Origin: Haloquadratum walsbyi J07HQW1
GTDB lineage: Archaea; Halobacteriota; Halobacteria; Halobacteriales; Haloferacaceae
DNA length: 64,000 nucleotides
NCBI GenBank assembly: GCA_000415965.1
Contig: KE356560.1
Coordinates: forward strand, 2,739,436-2,803,435
Reading direction: 5' to 3'
The notes under the pieces were generated by a model. The model did not search any database. It worked only from the letters and a program-made list of their open reading frames with translations, and was not told the DNA's origin. Position 1 is the stretch's first letter. Every line of letters starts with the position of its first letter. The translations under genes and the position numbers were made by a program. Below, in pieces: positions 62,341-64,000 of this stretch.

Positions 62341-63696
62341 TCACATGAGTGCAACAGGTCCTAATAGAACACCCATGAGGTGGACACGACGGACGCCGAT
62401 GCGTGGTGGGATGAGCCCGATGAGCGTTGAAAGAGAAAACACAGCACCACCAAGAAGACCGCCAAACCCGACTGCAAGTCCAGTAATAAACACTAATACA
62501 CAGCCAACGAGCGGTTGACGTGGTAAACATCGAACAACGGTGAGATACCACTCACCAATCGTCACTAACAGCACAATCCCGAGTGATGCAGCAAATACGA
62601 CGATTAATAAGAGTGTGAGGAGACCTGCTGGTGCTTCACCGTTTACTTCTCCAAGCGTTGAAAGTGCGACTGTGACGCCACTACGTGGTGACCCCAAGAC
62701 AACAAGTGATGCAACAGCGAAAACAGCCGTCGCAGTATCAGCCCCGCTCGTTGCGACAACATATGGTCGATCCGTCTCATCTGCATCAGTTTCACCCCCT
62801 GCTCCCCCGAGCGCAAGTGTCGCTGCAACTCCGGCTGAGACCCCTGGCAGATACCCAACGAGTGCCCCACCGCCAGCGCCAGCAAGCGCTGCTCGCACTG
62901 TGTCTATTCCTGAGAGTCCGACAGTGCTGCGCTGTTGTGGAGGGATCTCTCCATCGCTCCCGAGTGCATCTAATAATACTGGTGTGCCAAATAATCCCGC
63001 AAAGATAGGCCCGAGCATCGACTCAGCTCCAGGTGGGGCAATTGGTCCTCCAGCAGGGAGGTCAAGTGTGAGAATCCCGAATCCTGTTGCGAGAATAGCA
63101 CAACAAAGACCACCAACGCGAGCTTTCCATGTCGATTCAGTCCCAGCGAGTGCAAGCGCAACACCAATCAAAAGTATCGGAAGGATCGATCGCAGATGTT
63201 GCTCTCCAGCGGCAATTATCCATGAGAGTGGAAGTGCAAGGATGACTGCAACAACAAGAGCAATGGCACTTCCAAGCGCTGATAATCGGATTGCCTCGCG
63301 ACCACATCCATTGAGCACAAGTCGATGTCCAGGGAGAACACCGGGTGCAGTCGCCGCCTCAGGAACACCGAGGACGAGTCCGGGGACAACAGAGAGAAAC
63401 GTATGCACAATCCCGCCTGCAAGGACGGCTGCACCGACAGCGACGGGTGACCCCGGAAGCGTTGGTGCAATTCCAACAAGTAAAAATGCAACACTGTTTA
63501 CGTGAAATCCTGGGACAAGTCCTGTGCAGGTTCCAAGCGCTGCACCAAGACATGCATATCCAAGAATCGCCGCTGCTGCGGTAATGTGATGACCATCAAT
63601 TGCGAGTGAAAAAAATGCGGTCAGCGCTGACGTTGGCGGTGGTGTTGACGCCAATATTAAGATGAGTAATGGTTCGATAGCCGGTATAATCGTCAC
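62341..63696 (-). CDS. TctA-like tripartite transporter permease (DUF112/COG1784)
   Basis: 451 aa, about 12 helices. ALGTCTGLVPGFHVNSVAFLL and AGGGALVGYLPGVSAGVAATLALGG are the duplicated G-x-x-x-G-x-(L/I)PG signature of the TctA/COG1784 family (P-G loops bind substrate). The archaeal branch has no known TctB/TctC partners nearby, so the substrate and energy source are unknown. Start MTIIPAIEPLL with ATG 63694-63696. Confidence 0.85.
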   Translation of the reverse strand: MTIIPAIEPLLILILASTPPPTSALTAFFSLAIDGHHITAAAAILGYACLGAALGTCTGLVPGFHVNSVAFLLVGIAPTLPGSPVAVGAAVLAGGIVHTFLSVVPGLVLGVPEAATAPGVLPGHRLVLNGCGREAIRLSALGSAIALVVAVILALPLSWIIAAGEQHLRSILPILLIGVALALAGTESTWKARVGGLCCAILATGFGILTLDLPAGGPIAPPGAESMLGPIFAGLFGTPVLLDALGSDGEIPPQQRSTVGLSGIDTVRAALAGAGGGALVGYLPGVSAGVAATLALGGAGGETDADETDRPYVVATSGADTATAVFAVASLVVLGSPRSGVTVALSTLGEVNGEAPAGLLTLLLIVVFAASLGIVLLVTIGEWYLTVVRCLPRQPLVGCVLVFITGLAVGFGGLLGGAVFSLSTLIGLIPPRIGVRRVHLMGVLLGPVALM

Positions 63697-63935
63697 GATA
63701 ACGTAGACTGCTGACGGATTCCTACATCAACCTATTCGACCGCTATGCCTGATGTGTCACGTATCGGGATCTATGACAATCTGCTTTCTACTGGTATCTG
63801 AAAAATAGTGAGTATCAGTAGCTCAGGATTATCCTCTGAGATATCTGTTATCTGTCATAAATCGCATTATCAGTGTACGCAGTGGACGGGGGTTCCCTCA
63901 GTTGAGAGCCGGGAACGACAGTTATCAGATCGTCG
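63697..63935. other. 240-bp spacer
   Basis: Upstream of the permease gene and downstream of rpl12. Nothing specific seen. Confidence 0.4.
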
Positions 63936-64000
63936 TTAGCCGAAGAGGTTACCGAGCCCTTCGCCAGAGGCTTCATCGTCTTCATCATCCGCTTCGTCGG
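63936..64000 (-). CDS. rpl12: Ribosomal protein L12 (P1), C-terminal end only
   Basis: Last 20 codons, reading ..DEDDEASGEGLGNLFG-stop. This acidic tail ending in GLGxLFG is the conserved C-terminus of archaeal stalk protein P1/L12 that recruits translational GTPases. P0/L10 has a similar tail, but ASGEGLG-LFG fits L12 better. The rest lies beyond the right edge. Confidence 0.85.
   Translation of the reverse strand, partial: DEADDEDDEASGEGLGNLFG

Overview
The window comes from an extremely halophilic archaeon, most likely Haloquadratum walsbyi or a close relative. The proteins are acidic and Asp/Glu/Thr-rich. The archaeal set includes aIF2-beta, Rpb4/RpoF, L7Ae, L37e, deoxyhypusine synthase, HMG-CoA synthase and the bacterioruberin pathway. 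Base composition over most of the window is low for a haloarchaeon and intergenic spacers are long, as in Haloquadratum. An adenosylcobalamin ribonucleotide reductase carrying two inteins fits the same assignment.

Layout. Positions 1-5000 are a visibly more G+C-rich accessory block: a frameshifted ISH8-like (IS4 family) transposase running off the left edge, a sulfatase with an unusual CTQTR motif, a pentapeptide-repeat protein fused to an ion-channel domain, and a small divergent DUF2188-like gene. After about 1 kb of silent DNA the core genome begins: aIF2-beta (5861-6472); NIF3 and deoxyhypusine synthase (8164-10152); a tightly packed four-ORF operon of a P19-like Tat lipoprotein, a zinc-finger membrane protein, a small hydrophilic ORF and a polytopic membrane protein (10831-14117); sucCD (14752-16763); nrdJ with two inteins (17195-23002); the carotenoid genes crtB and crtD-lyeJ-cruF (23713-28352); UspA, alpha/beta hydrolase, NYN and TatD-like genes (28788-32734); DUF2150, HMG-CoA synthase and its neighbouring regulator (33177-36525); YdjM-like, GNAT, AlaX and MBF1 genes (36662-41518); tRNA-Leu(GAG); DUF420; ksgA-hemK and two metE genes (42595-46361); the rpl7ae-rps28e-rpl24e-ndk operon (46862-48129); DUF456, cyclase, gltS, idsA and RNase J (48798-55089); lsm-rpl37e; purF; rpl21e-rpoF-DUF655; a zinc-finger micro-protein with ef1b; a TctA-like permease; and the last codons of ribosomal protein L12 at the right edge.

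The genes are mostly housekeeping: translation, nucleotide supply (nrdJ, ndk, purF), the TCA cycle (sucCD) and isoprenoids. HMG-CoA synthase feeds mevalonate, idsA makes geranylgeranyl-PP, crtB makes phytoene, and crtD/lyeJ/cruF finish C50 bacterioruberin.

The most unusual content lies between genes. A degenerate repeat family of about 100 bp occurs at least nine times, and its core hairpin shows a compensatory base change. At least six spacers carry decayed 3' ends of IS1341-type tnpB genes, the part that in active elements yields the guide (omega) RNA; no complete tnpB is present. Hexanucleotide microsatellites are scattered through spacers and coding sequences. I found no CRISPR array and only one tRNA gene. 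All identifications are by eye; no database search or exact base count was run.
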